Source: Zeugodacus cucurbitae
Lineage: Eukaryota > Arthropoda > Insecta > Diptera > Tephritidae
Direction of reading: 5' to 3'
NCBI RefSeq assembly: GCF_028554725.1
Contig: NC_071670.1
Location: forward strand, 20,092,001 to 20,156,000
DNA: 64,000 bases
The notes below the pieces were generated by a model. The model made no database searches, was not told the DNA's origin, and saw only the letters and a program-made list of their open reading frames with translations. Position numbers and translations under genes: made by a program. Positions 22,511 to 33,674 of the stretch are shown piece by piece. The number at the start of each line of letters is the position of its first letter. The stretch's first letter is position 1.

Positions 22511-23447
22511 TGTATAGAAGATAAAAGATTTATAAATCCTAATTAGGCTTATTTCTAGGAATTTTCTATTACGTTCAATATTATCTAGTATTTCTTTCGG
22601 TTCATGATCTCTATTTCTGTTAAATTTCTCAATACTTTCAATTTTCTGTTTTGCGTATAATTTGCTTAACTCTTCAATAGACTCTTTAGCGAAACTCTTT
22701 ATTATAAAATCAATAGATTTCATTTTTATTGTCGTATGAATTGTATTCTTATAACAAGTGAAAATTTTAAAAACTTTTTCTTCTAAATCTAAATTTTTAT
22801 TTTCTTTGTCAGCTTCCATTAATCTTAAATGTTCATTTAAAGTTCCATTAAGTCGTTCTACGTCTGAGTTTCCAGTTTTTAAATATGCAGTAGTAGTATG
22901 CAATTCAATATTCTGTTCCTTTAAAAACAAACGTACTGCACTGTTTAGTATCGTACACGTGTCATTGTCAAACACGATTTTGTTCAGCAGCTAAAATTTC
23001 TATCCAATTTCTATCATTAATTCTATGAAAAGTGGCATATTTTGAAAATTTGTCGATAGTTGTAAGGTACATTGTATTTCTGTATGGAAACCAAATATCT
23101 ATATGTACAATGTCATTAAAATGAGTGGGTGTTTCCGTAACTTGATAAAGAGATTTAAGTGGTATTCTATCAAACTTGGATATTTGACAAATCGAGCAAT
23201 TATTTACTACATATCTATGTTATTAGATTAAATAATTTGGGATAAAAGTATTGAGTTTTCAATTCGAGGTATACTTCTTGTATGCCCCTATGATTGTTAC
23301 GTAAATGCTCTTTTTCTATGATTGTTAATATTTCATTCTTATCTGTAATTTCATTTAGTTTAATGTTTGATCTGTATAGTTTTATATTGCTATTTTCAAA
23401 GAAATTTACGTACAAATACGGGTCGTATAAATTGTACATCGTTCCCT
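22511..23447 (-). pseudogene. Ty3/Gypsy LTR-retrotransposon integrase relic
   Basis: Minus strand. HLRNNHRG followed ~30 residues later by CSICQ (23345-23180) is the HHCC zinc-binding region; HIDIWFPYRN and TIDKFSKYATFH (23115-23040) contain the first catalytic Asp; FDNDTCTI (~22970) the second; GNSDVERLNGTLNEH (~22870-22830) the third (Glu). Downstream sequence is degenerate. A stop at 23218 and a frameshift near 22980 break the frame. There are no LTRs, gag or reverse transcriptase next to it. The right edge (~23448) abuts an RTE fragment. Motif spacing fits Ty3/Gypsy, possibly the insect errantivirus group; the remnant is defective. Confidence 0.8.
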
Positions 23448-23997
23448 CGTCTGCGGTATTCGCAATAGATTGAAGAAGTCGCACGATAGTGGGTTACCCT
23501 GTCTGAAGCCTCGTTTGGTATCGAACGACTCGGAGAGGTCCTTCCCGATCCTGACGGAGCTTTTGGTGTTGCTCAACGTCAGTTTAGTTTTGAGGGGATA
23601 CCAAATTCAGACATCGCGTAATAGAGGCAGCTCCTTTTCGTGGTGTCGAAAGCAGCTTTAAAATCGATGAAAGAGTGGTGAGTGTCGATTCTTCTCTTTT
23701 GGGTCTTTTCCAAGATTTGGCGCATGGTGAATATCTGGTCCACGGTGGATTTTCCAGGTCTAAAGCCATACTGATAAGGCCCAATCAGTTCGTTGAAGGT
23801 GAGCTTTAGTCTTTCATAGATGGCTCTGGCCATCCGTTACCAGATTACCTCCTCGGTTCCTACATGATAATGCTCCCGTCTTGAAACCTTCTGTAAATCG
23901 CCTCATCTTTTCATAAAATTTTCGAGCGTTACCCATGTCGGCCAGCTTTCCAAGCTTTTCATATTCACGCATTTCGGACTCTTTCTTGTTGGCCATA
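23448..23997 (-). pseudogene. RTE-type fragment C
   Basis: Minus strand. ESEMREYEKLGKL and GNARKFYEKMRRFTEGFK (23980-23870) are joined by deletion to ERLKLTFNELIGPYQYGFRP (23820-23760), then FIDFKAAFDTTKR (motif A), a deletion, NTKSSVRIGKDLSEP and KRGFRQGNPLS, ending with a 15-base scrap of the distal GAATACCGCAGACGA region at the junction with the Gypsy relic. Several deletions and frameshifts. Confidence 0.8.
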
Positions 23998-25160
23998 CTC
24001 TAAATAAATTTGATATGTATTTTAAATTATCTTCTAACGCGCTATGCACAGTTGCATTTACTGACATACCATTTTGGTATTATGCGTTTTTACTCTCAAT
24101 GTCACTATTTTCAATAATATTATATTCATATAGCTTTATCTACGATATTCTCATTATTTGAGTAAAAATACCTGCTGAGGTATCCGCAACAGTATTATCT
24201 TTTCCTTTAACACTTAGAGCCCCGCGTGCCCATCGGTGGTCATTTTTTTTCTGCACCGGTGGGCCGCATGCTGGCGAAGGGTTGTGCTTTAGTTGACAAG
24301 CTGGGACCAAAATTTGTTTACTTAGTTTTATTGATTTTTGCGATTGAGGTGACTTTGTGATATTTATTTTTGATAAACCAAATGCATTTTTGTTGTTTTT
24401 TCCTGTTTTTTTTTGTGACCACCGGTGGTCACATTGTCCCAGAATGTTAAAATACATATTGGGTCCAAGTGGCCACCAGTGAGCATACTCTAATTTTATA
24501 TTTTTATGTATGTATCTTTTTTATTTTTTTATTTTTTTCATTTATTTGCTTTATAGATCTAATTTGAGATGTCTAGAAAACTTTTAACACGTGATGACAT
24601 TGCTGACGACCTCGAAAAATCGAGTGTAGACAAAGTTACAGGATTTTCAGATGATTCATTTGTTGATAATGACTTTGAGCCAGATTCTGAAAGTTCGGAT
24701 TTAGAATCTGATAACGAAGATTTCGAGGATAGTAATGAAGACACAGCAATGGACTTGGATGAAGATCCTGACGAAGAAGTTCCTCCTGCAAACTTGATAA
24801 ATAGTGGAACATGGGGGCCTGTTGGTGGAGATCGATTGACGTTTGTTGAGTCCCCGATGTGTACAGGCGTAAATCGTGATGTTGCTGCCACTTTAACTGG
24901 AAAATCTCCTGCAGATTTTTTTAACTATTTTATATCTGAAGACATGATAAATCTGTTTGTTACAGAAACTAACAGGTTTGCTGCGCAACACATTATTGCA
25001 GTCGAAAACTCCTCCAATAGATCGCAGACAAAAAGGCTAGCAAAATGGGTAGATACCGATCCTTCAGAAATGCGTACATTTCTTGGAATTATTATTCGTT
25101 GGAACTCTAAGAGCCAATCGAAAACAGAATCCTCCAGAAGTAATAAAAGCAACATTAAAC

Positions 25161-26683
25161 AAGTAAGGAAGGGCTAAGTTCGGGTGTAACCGAACATTTT
25201 ATACTCTCGCAATTTATTTATTTAACTTAATTAATATTATATAATACACAATTTGACCCACATATTCGTCATATTTGACCCGCAGACGATGGAACGATGA
25301 GCTGTACGATTTATACGACGACATTGACATAGTTCAGCGAATAAAAAGACAGCGGCTACGCTGGCTAGGTCATGTTGTACGGATGGAAGAAAACACTCCA
25401 GCTCTGAAAGTATTCGATGCAGTACCCGCTGGAGGAAGCCGCGGAAGAGGACGACCTCCACTCCGGTGGAAAGACCAAGTGCAAAGTGACCTGGCTTCAC
25501 TTGGTGTTTCCAGTTGACGCCAAAAAGCAAAAAGGAGGAATGAGGTGCGCGCTCTGGTGGATTCGGCTATAATCGCTTAAAGCGGTTCCTACGCCAAATA
25601 TATATATATATATATATTCGTCATATATATTGTATAAAGTCCATTGAAAGTTGGAAACTCTAATATGAGGTTAGAAGCACCGAGGTCCTCGTGTTCGATA
25701 TATGGGGCCTTAAAAACCTATGGTCCGATTTCGGCGATTTTTAGAATGGGGCTGCCACACTATTAACATAGTATTTGTGCAAAGTTCTGCACCGATATCT
25801 TCACTAGTACTTACTTTATATATTGTAAAGTAAACGATTCAGATTGTCTTCAAAGTTCTGGTATATAGGAAGTAGGCGTAGTTGTGAAGCGATTTGGCCA
25901 ATTTTCACAACATATGATTGGGAGGTAAGGAAACTATTACAAACCAATTTTCATTGAAATCGGTCGAGTAGTTCCTGAGATATGGTTTTTGACCCATAAG
26001 TGAGTGCTGCTTTCATCTTCCATTTCTTTAGTGTTTCTGACGTTTTTCGTTAGTGAGTTAACCCACTTTTAGTAATTTTCAACCTAACTTTTGTATGGGA
26101 GGTGGGCGTGGTTATGATCCGATTTCTTTCATTTTTGGACTGTATTAGGAAGTGGTTAAAAAAAACGACTGCAGAAAATTTGGTTTATATAGCTCTATTG
26201 GTTTGCGAGATATGTATAAAAAACTTAGTAGGGGGCGGGGCCACGCCCACTTCCCCAAAAAAATTACATCCAAATATGCCCCTTCATAGTACGATCCTTC
26301 ATACCAAATTTTATTTCCATAGCTTTATTTATGGCTTAGTTATGGCACTTTATGTGTTTTCGGTTTTCACCATTTTGTGGGCGTGGCAGTGGTCCGATTT
26401 TGCTCATTTTCGAAAGCAACCTTCCTATGGTGCCAAGAAATAAGTGTGCCAAGTTTCATCAAGATATCTTAATTTTTACTCAAGTTACAGCTTGCACAGA
26501 CGGACGGACGGATGGACGGACGGACAGACAGACATTCGGATTTGAACTCCACTCTTCACCCTGATCACTTTGGTATATATAACCCTATATCTAACTCGTT
26601 TAGTTTTGGGTGTTACAAACAACCGTTATGTGAACAAAACTATAATACTCTCTTTAGCAACATTTGTTGCGAGAGTATAAAAA
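25161..26683 (+). repeat. GTTCGGGTG repeat, copy V, with nested RTE scrap
   Basis: Left AACAAGTAAGGAAGGGC and the palindrome GTTCGGGTGTAACCGAAC; right TTGCGAGAGTATAA. Inserted in the piggyBac open frame and itself interrupted at 25279-25592 by an RTE 3' fragment. Closest in sequence to copy IV. Confidence 0.75.
25279..25592 (+). pseudogene. RTE-type fragment D (3' end)
   Basis: Encodes RRRWNDELYDLYDDIDIV, RLRWLGHVVRMEEN, and GGSRGRGRPPLRWKDQV, followed by a stop. It ends at the family's AGCGGTTCCTACGCCAA, then an AT microsatellite. Inserted inside copy V of the GTTCGGGTG repeat. Confidence 0.8.
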
Positions 26684-26830
26684 GGGCGAAATAATATCCC
26701 TACAGAACGAAAATAAAATAGTAGTACTAAAGTGGAAAGACAAACGCGATGTATTAATGCTAACTACAAAGCATGACGATTCACTTACAACTTTTTTGCA
26801 CAAACCCAGCAGATTTTAGGATGATCGTTT

Positions 26831-27060
26831 GAAACCTCCTGGATTAATCCTTTAGTAGATATCCTATACTCCCTATTACTCCTAATACTCGTGTGTAAAT
26901 ACACGTAAAATTGTATACTCGTTTTTAACATTGCATGTCATTGGAACGCGAGTACCCCTTTTAACTTCCTAATGGAGATCTCTATGATTACTGCTCTAGG
27001 AGATCTCTATGATAAATCCTATATTATTTTCAATCTGCAAGTACTTTAACAAAAACAAAT
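26831..27060. other. Unassigned; short tandem duplication
   Basis: GGAGATCTCTATGAT occurs twice in tandem (26974-27013). The string GAGTACCCCTT also occurs at 2960. No gene. Confidence 0.35.
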
Positions 27061-27076
27061 TTTTATAATTTTATAT

Positions 27077-27082
27077 TTTATT
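27077..27082 (-). terminator. Poly(A) signal of the 27.1-kb minus-strand gene
   Basis: AATAAA on the minus strand, 34 bases beyond the stop codon of the three-exon candidate gene. Confidence 0.5.
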
Positions 27083-27115
27083 AAAGTTTTCTAATTAAAT
27101 GAATGTACATGAAAT

Positions 27116-27531
27116 CTATTGTTTTTTTATATTATAAGTGTTCCTGTAGAACTGAGCCTTACATTTGAGAAACGCCTTTTTGATCTTTGCCTCAAAATCA
27201 GGGTATGAGTAATCATTTTTTAAGGCCTCTAAAAATTAAACTTGTTAAAAAAATAGATGATATGAATTGAAATTATGTATTACCGTAAAGAAATTTATTG
27301 AAAAGTGCATAATTCTTCTTCTTCTTCTCCGCAATCACTTCATCCAAAATTTTTGATAGGGGTCTCTTTGGAAATTTTTGCTTCAGATACGCCACCTATA
27401 ATAAACTCAAACTGTTAAGTAACATCTTATCAAATGTATTTTATCATACTCACAATTTCTGCCTCAGGCTTATTCAAAAGCAAGGATTCTGTAGATGCTA
27501 AATCATTCACGTTTTTAATAGGAAATATCAT
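27116..27531 (-). CDS. Small three-exon gene, 100 aa, uncharacterised
   Basis: Not recognised with confidence. Exons on the minus strand are 27531-27454, 27395-27284 and 27228-27116. Introns are 58 and 55 bp, with GTGAGT...ATAG (phase 0) and GTAATA...TTTAG (phase 1). These are typical fly short-intron sizes. The joined frame is open for 100 codons: it opens MIFPIKNVNDLASTES, contains LKQKFPKRPLSKILDEVIAE, a Lys run, FNKFLYEALKNDYSYPDF and KIKKAFLKCKAQFYR, and ends NIKKQ-stop. It is basic, predicted helical, with no signal peptide. The pattern (FPI...L, helical repeats, NDYS...KKAF) faintly recalls the DUF4806 domain of insect proteins and transposon-linked ORFs, but this is a guess. It lies 1.4 kb upstream of gene 3, on the opposite strand, next to decayed piggyBac sequence. 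Confidence 0.6.
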
Positions 27532-27552
27532 TAATTTAATTAAAATAATCAG

Positions 27553-28560
27553 AGAACGTTGGTGGGAAGATTTGTTTGAAAATTAACTAAATATTTATGG
27601 TTTTTCATTTTCGGATAATTTCCGGCCGAGTTACAGTGAACACCGCAAATTGTTTTTTTTTTCAAGACGTCCTAGTGGAAGCTCTTTCACGGGCTAATGG
27701 TTTAATATTTTTGCATGAAAAATTTACAGAACATATTCAAAACTATGCTCAATAATGTATAGAAGGTTTGAATAAAATTGCTTAATCGATATTTGAGATA
27801 AAAAATCACAAAAAAAGTGTTTTTTTTTTTGCGCTGAAATCAAGACCCCTCCCTTAAGAAGAGACTGAGGAAATACCAGAAATACTTTCGATTGTACATT
27901 TTCTCAACAGTAATTAAATCCTCCGAGCCCAAATCATGGAAGGAGGTATTATTCATAAAATGATATCTTTCTAATGTAAAATAATAATCTTTTGGTGATA
28001 ATGTTTTACAATAAAACACAGAACTGCTCTTCTGTAAGATTGATTGAAACAGGGGCGACACAGATTTCTTTTGTTAACTACATTGCTTGTTTTATGTTTT
28101 CTATATATTTTACTATTGTATTTAAGTATTCGCATATATGTATATAGTAAATAGAAAAACATTTTGTCCGACCTTAGATCAAAAATTCTTTATACAACTG
28201 TGGATTGGCCTATATTAGAGTATGACCACGTGAAAATGTATTTCGTTATTACATTTGTTTCCATTTGTAATGACTCGGTGCATAAGTTTCTGTACTTTTT
28301 CAAAAATCATATTCATATTTTAAATATATTTTGGAAGTCTTTTGCCAACTCCGCGAAATTTTCACTACGCTTGATTTTTACCTTTTGAACTATAACAACA
28401 TAGAACTTTGGAAATTAATTCAAATATTCAATAAACTTACTTTCATATAATCAGTTGCTGTCAAACAATTTTCTATCCAATAACCTATAAATATATAATA
28501 AAATACTAGAAATATGTGAATGAAAGCGTGAAACATTTGTATACATATGTAGTAACATAT
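27553..28560. other. Intergenic, no recognised feature
   Basis: AT-rich. The last part (28330-28440) resembles 8750-8815 upstream of gene 2 and marks the far end of the duplicated promoter unit. Short minus-strand frames near 27840-28160 give no recognisable protein. Confidence 0.45.
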
Positions 28561-28790
28561 CTGGTTGATATTCACATGAAATTATCGTTCTACAAATTCC
28601 ATTAGGGTAAACCCTCTAACTAAACCCTACGGATTGCAGACGTAATACTGTAGCGGACATAGTGTATTTGTAAGCAAATAGAGCCCACAGTCCACACATA
28701 ATGGCGCATGTTTCGCTTCGATTGTTCCCGACAACTTTTATAAGAAACACGAGTTGCTCGCTGAGTGTTTTACTACAGAGAGAAACGAAT

Positions 28791-28796
28791 TCAGTT
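28791..28796 (+). promoter_or_regulatory. Putative initiator of MADF-BESS gene 3
   Basis: TCAGTT in AACGAATTCAGTTTGTCGG, 95 bases upstream of the ATG, identical in context to gene 1. Upstream conserved blocks (ATTAGGGTA, GACATAGT, TAATGGCGCATG) match genes 1 and 2. Confidence 0.5.
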
Positions 28797-28887
28797 TGTC
28801 GGGTGCTTTCGAAGTTGCCGCTGTGTTGTGTTAGAGATACTCGTGATAAAATTGTGCGAATTTGTAATTGTTATTTTCTTTACCATT

Positions 28888-30286
28888 ATGGACATTGTAC
28901 AAGAACAACAATATAATATGCGATTTGTAAAAACTGTGCAAAAATATCCGGTTCTTTACAACACTGATTTAAAAGAAAACGCAAAAGTTGAATGTAGACA
29001 AAGAGCTTGGATAGAAGTGGCAGAAGAGCTAAATTGTGATCGTAAGTGCAAGCAATTGTAATGTCTTGATTGAATTTTGTGCGGCAACTTGTTAAGTTGT
29101 AAAAGACATGAGCACATAATCAATAATTATACAAATGGGGATTACGGTAGATTTCTTCGTTAAGTTGATACCTCCAAATAAAATGCTAATGGACGGTCTT
29201 TTTTCACAATTCACGTTGTTAGTTTTGTTTACATTTTTAATTTCTACCTGTCTATTTGAATGGCAGCGAGCGATACATATGTACCTGTACCGAATTACTG
29301 CTTTGTAATTTATGTATAAAAAATAGGGAATAAAACTAGTATTCAATTATGTTGACACGATTTTAATTGCAATTACACATTTGTTACTGAATTTAATATA
29401 TGTATGTACATACTTACATACATATCTATGTATGTAAGATTTGAACTGAGGCGAAATAAATTAAATTGAAAATGACAATCAATGCAGAAATGCACCTCTT
29501 TTGAAACCTTACCATTATTTTGAATATAATTAAATTTTTATTATTTTAAAATATGAACATACATATGTACGTATGGGATGTATATATGTATGTATATAAT
29601 CTTAACTTACATATCCACATTAATTATTTTTATATTTTCTGTAAACTTTAGCAAAAGACGCGAAGAGAAAATGGAAAAATTTCCGAAGTATTTTCTTGAG
29701 AAATCTGAAAAAACTCCAGATGGGCGAATCGGTACCAAAGTATTATTTATATGATCACATGAAATATCTTATACCACATATAAAGAAGACACATGAACCT
29801 GGAACATTACAGAGAACAATACGACCGTTACAAAAAATAAGTGCACCAACAGCTGAAGAATATGAAGCAGAATCAGATCATAGTATCGAATCTATTGAGC
29901 TTGTTGAAAATGTAACAGAACACAGTCACGACCCAATTTATCTCGAAAATTATGAACCATTCGAAAGACCTGTAACAAAGAAAAGTAGGTTGGTTAGCTC
30001 TGAGGACGAAGCGGTAACGGATGTCGATGATGATTTAGTTTCTATCCCACGGCGCAACGAACTCATCGAGTGTATTACGTTTAAAGATAAAGTAACGAAT
30101 TGCACACCAACTCAAGCGCGGTATACTGGACAACGTGTTCAAACAGTGTCTAGTGAAAGTTCCAAAAGACAGTTTGTATTAAGCTTATTGCCAGATGTGA
30201 ACGAAATGACCAACTCACAGATGCGCCAATTCAAGTGTAAAGTTGTGCATTTAATCGATGGAATATTAAACGAAAACGATACCTAA
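28888..30286 (+). CDS. MADF-BESS domain protein, gene 3 (two exons)
   Basis: Exons are 28888-29041 and 29652-30286, phase 1, 262 aa; donor C|GTAAGT, acceptor CTTTAG|CA. MADF: QKYPVLYNTDLKEN, RAWIEVAEELNCD, RKWKNFRSIFLRNLKK, YLIPHIKKTHEPGTL. The linker has DPIYLENYEPFE, DLVSIPRRNE and VTNCTP, shared with gene 2. BESS is at residues ~223-262 (FVLSLLPDVNEMTNSQMR). The first residues (MDIVQEQQYNM) differ from genes 1 and 2, but exon 1 keeps the exact 154-nt length. The intron (610 bp) is the shortest of the four and free of obvious insertions, so it may be nearest the ancestral layout. No lesions. Inferred role: nuclear transcription regulator. Confidence 0.88.
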
Positions 30287-30366
30287 AATAATAATTACAT
30301 AAAATCTATATTTGTATGCACTGTGCTTCATAATTTTAACTATGCGCGAATCTATAGAAATTCTAT

Positions 30367-30372
30367 AATAAA
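30367..30372 (+). terminator. Poly(A) signal of gene 3
   Basis: AATAAA, 81 bases after the gene 3 stop codon. Confidence 0.55.
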
Positions 30373-30529
30373 GATATTTAGGGTAAGGAATTTTTGTACA
30401 TAGGGATTTGTTTAATTATTATTTTGGAGGAATTAAGTCGTTATTATATTAGCGACTTGCAAACCGCTCTGGCTTCGCACGGGCTTAAACAAACATTTCA
30501 AAATTTATAAGTTTTTTATTTGCAATGAA

Positions 30530-30953
30530 GTGCTGAACACATAGACGACGACAAGCGACGAAATCTTTCTAGAAATCTTTCTAATTTTGCCGACGACAAT
30601 GGCCGCTGTAGATCTGCCACTAATATGTGAAATGTAAAATTATTCAAAGTTCTCACAAGTATGACGTTATTTTGCCAGCAGAAACGTAAAATAGCTTTGA
30701 TATATCATTTATAATAACAATCGATGATTTAAAACAAATAAATCGCCTATTTTTAAATTTTTTGTATAAATAATTTCACTTTAAACTAAATGTGTAAATT
30801 TTATTGAAGTGAAAGATTTTAGTACGGCAACAATGAAAATGCTGTTTGATATGTCGCTGCCGTCTTCAAAATGTTCAAGCCGCTGGCTTCAAAGCGACAT
30901 TTGTAATCAGCCGTCGCTACGTCGTGTCGTGTCGTCGTCTTTGTGTTCAGCAC
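30530..30953. mobile_element. MITE with GTGCTGAACAC ends, intact copy
   Basis: The left end GTGCTGAACACATAGACGAC is mirrored at the right (GTCGTCTTTGTGTTCAGCAC). 424 bases, no ORF. A second copy of its interior (ATTTTGCCGA...CGTCGTGTCGT) flanks the large RTE copy at 56300-59437, so this one serves as its empty site. Confidence 0.7.
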
Positions 30954-31126
30954 ATGAGCATAAACTTGATTACGACCTCTAGTCTTTGGTGTTGGGAACG
31001 CTCAGAATTCGACGCCCTAGTGCGAGCTTGTATATTTCTAATATTTTGTTCTGCAAGCCCCTGCACACATTCCGTACTCAACTCTCATGCGCGTACTTGG
31101 AAGGTTTTTAAATATTGTTTTTTTTT

Positions 31127-31375
31127 TGTTCAGCAAGCTGTATGTGTTATTCGACGACATAGACCTAGTTCAGCGAATAAAAATACAACGGCTACTCCGG
31201 CTAGGTCATGTTGTTCGAATGGACGAAAGTACTCCACCTCTGAAAGTGTTCGATGCAGTACCCGCTGGTGGAAGCCGAGGAAGACCAGGTGGAGAAGGGC
31301 CTGGCTTCGCTTCGCTGTTGTGGACTCGGCTATAACCGCGTTAGCGGTGTCTACCCCAGTCAAGAAGAAGAAGCT
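31127..31375 (+). pseudogene. RTE-type fragment E (3' end, GAAGAA tail)
   Basis: Encodes LYVLFDDIDLVQRIK, GHVVRMDESTPPLKVF, then a small deletion and frameshift. Ends TCAAGAAGAAGAAG, the same GAA tail as fragments F and H. Confidence 0.75.
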
Positions 31376-33558
31376 GTGAGCGCTCGTTACGCGACTCTCT
31401 AGCTTGCAAAACGATTTTCAGTTTCAGATTAAGATTCTCCATCACGGAGTCTTGTTGATACCCTCACCTGGGAACTATTTCCAGGAAGTTGAGATGCTAG
31501 CAATATATATGTTACTCAGGGTGAATGTAGCTTTCCAATGGTAAAAGGATTTTTGAAATCGGCACAGTAGGTTTTTAGTTTATTCATTCTTTCAAATCTT
31601 TCCCCTTTATAATAGTATTGTAGATAAAAATTTAAAAATATTTGTATTTCCGATTTTCATAAATAATTTATTTTACAAAGTTTTACTAAAAGTTAAGAAA
31701 TGTGAAATCGCGCCAAATCTGCACCTCTAATCATATACACATTAATTTTTTATTATTATTACAATTTTACCTAGTATACAACGATTAAATACTAACAACA
31801 ATTCAATTCTAATAAGTTTAAAATAATAATTAAAAGCTAAATGTTAGAGAAATTCATTTGCTGCTACAGTTGCCTTGCTAAGTCTGGATGCCTCTTCATT
31901 TACATGCAGTATAAGCCTCATTTCTTGAGTCTTGGCAAGTTTGGTTATTTCGTTTACTACTGAATTCACACCAAGATCACGGTGAAGGTCGGCAAATCTA
32001 ACATTCCAAGGGGCATTAGCTATACTTCTTAGTACCTTATTTTGGAAGATCTGAATGCAGGCAATACAGTTTTGACTTGAGCAATCACATATGTAGTTGA
32101 GCTCCATATGCCCAAATTGGCTTTAGTACTTGATTATATATAAACAGCTTGTTTTCGATTGAAAGCGTGGATCTCCTACCGACTAGATGGTAAAAAAATT
32201 TTAAATCAAGCTCAAACCTTTTTTTCCAGCGAAGCTTAGCATATAGGGTGATTCCTAGGTACTTAGCATTATATGGTATGATCTTTTTTTTAAGTAAAGT
32301 CTACGTGCATTGATTTGGAATCGTTTAATTTAATGCGCCACTTGGAAGCCCATTTAGTAATTGCATTGACTGTTGTTTGTACTGGAAGGGTAGATACTGA
32401 GGTTGACTCTCCTGCTGCTAACAGGGCTGTGTCATCCCTAGTGTCCGACCGATACCCAATTTTTGGCCGATGCCGATTAATCGGCCAGTTGGCTAAGTAT
32501 CAGCCGATGCCGATTCTTTCATGAACAATTTTATTTAGTAGAAAAACAAAAACAAATGACATCACAAAATAAGTAAAAATTAGATCATATGTAAACATGA
32601 ATATGTATATATAATACTAGCAGACCGCTCCGACTTCGCACGGGTTTACACAAACATTTCAAAAGTTATATGCATATTAGACCTGGCGTTATTTTTTTTT
32701 TTGGAATTTTGAGTACGGGGATTGGTCAAATATGCGATTCGATGTAATAATTCATGTGGTAAATTTTTAACTCAATCAAAGTGTGCCAACCTGTGCCATA
32801 ATGAGGCCAAAGTTCAAAATATAGAAAAACACTTGGTTTTTTTACTGTTATCTGTTTATTTATTAAAGAAAAAATAAAATGACGCAATTTTTCCACAATT
32901 TGCATTTCAATCATTAATATACATATCTCTCAAGAATATTACAAAAGCGAAGTTTTAGTATATGAAGGGAACTTTTGCCTGTAGTTCTCGACAATATGAA
33001 GCAAGTATTGTTTATCTTCTTCGCTATGAGTTAAAGACCGGTTAAAATCTGTTATTAGTTTTACTTTCTTCTCAGCAGAATCATTAACAGCAGTGACGTT
33101 TTTGAGGATTTGAACACCTTTTAAATATTCTGCATTTTCGCACCAATTTGAGGGATCTAAGTTGAAAAATTTTACGTCTATTTCCAATCGTGAAAAGATA
33201 TTTCTAGTTCTTTGCGTTACAAAACAACTTAAATCTTTACTTATGAATGCTTTCATTTCTTCAATGCTGGCATTTACATTTTTATGCAGATAAACGCTAT
33301 TGTCGTCATTGCTTTCAAACTCTTTGTCTAATGCTAGTGCTTCAACCATCTTTCTTTTCACATTTACATAAGTCCACATTAGAATCGCAAAAGGCGAGAC
33401 CAACGGCTTCCTCGGACAGATACCATAAGTGGTTTTTCATTTTATATAATAAGGCTAGAGATATTTTTGGGTCGTAATAACCGGCAATGTTTTTTACCAG
33501 CTGCAAATCCAAATTTGGTGCTACGACTGCATTAGTAGTTCGAAACCAATACCAATAT

Positions 33559-33595
33559 TAATGGGGTGCCTAATACTTTTGGCCAAGGCTGTATA
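33559..33595. repeat. Tc1-like terminal fragment
   Basis: On the minus strand, TACAGCCTTGGCCAAAAGTA followed by TTAGGCACCCC resembles a Tc1-family inverted terminus (CAGNNNNGGCCAAAAGTATT type). No partner end was found nearby. Confidence 0.4.
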
Positions 33596-33674
33596 AAGAC
33601 GCACCAGGAAAATACACACATTGCGGAATCCATTCAAATGGCTGGAAGACATTTTAAATTGTTTTTACAAAGCA

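Larger units (their letters stand above)
24211..26830 (+). pseudogene. piggyBac-type transposase, deleted and split
   Basis: TTAA at 24207-24210 is followed by the terminus CACTTAGAGCCCCGCGTGCC with an internal CCACCGGTGG inverted motif, as expected for piggyBac-like ends. The frame opens at 24569 (SRKLLTRDDIADDLE, acidic N terminus, residues ~60-75 LDEDPDEEVPP), then PADFFNYFISEDMI, KRLAKWVDTDPSEMRTFLGI. A large internal deletion joins this, one frame over, to ENPPEVIKATLK, then a 1.5-kb GTTCGGGTG repeat interrupts at ~25161, and KGEIISLQNENK plus VVLKWKDKRDVLML resume at 26684-26760. The right terminus was not identified. Non-functional. Confidence 0.82.
30449..31624 (-). mobile_element. 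Helitron with nested MITE and RTE fragment
   Basis: Minus strand: starts TCTACAATACTATTATAAAG (31624 downward), preceded by A; ends at CTAA (30449-30452), followed by T, with a GC-rich subterminal block. This matches the A|T insertion and TC...CTRR ends of Helitrons. It shares ~500 bases with the copy at 32617-35562 (for example GGGAACGCTCAGA, and CTCACCTGGGAACTATTTCC). Nested inside: a MITE at 30530-30953 and RTE fragment E at 31127-31375. Confidence 0.65.

Noticed and set aside
27840..28165. Minus-strand frames upstream of gene 3
   Set aside because: Short, overlapping, without recognisable motif or splice-consistent joining.
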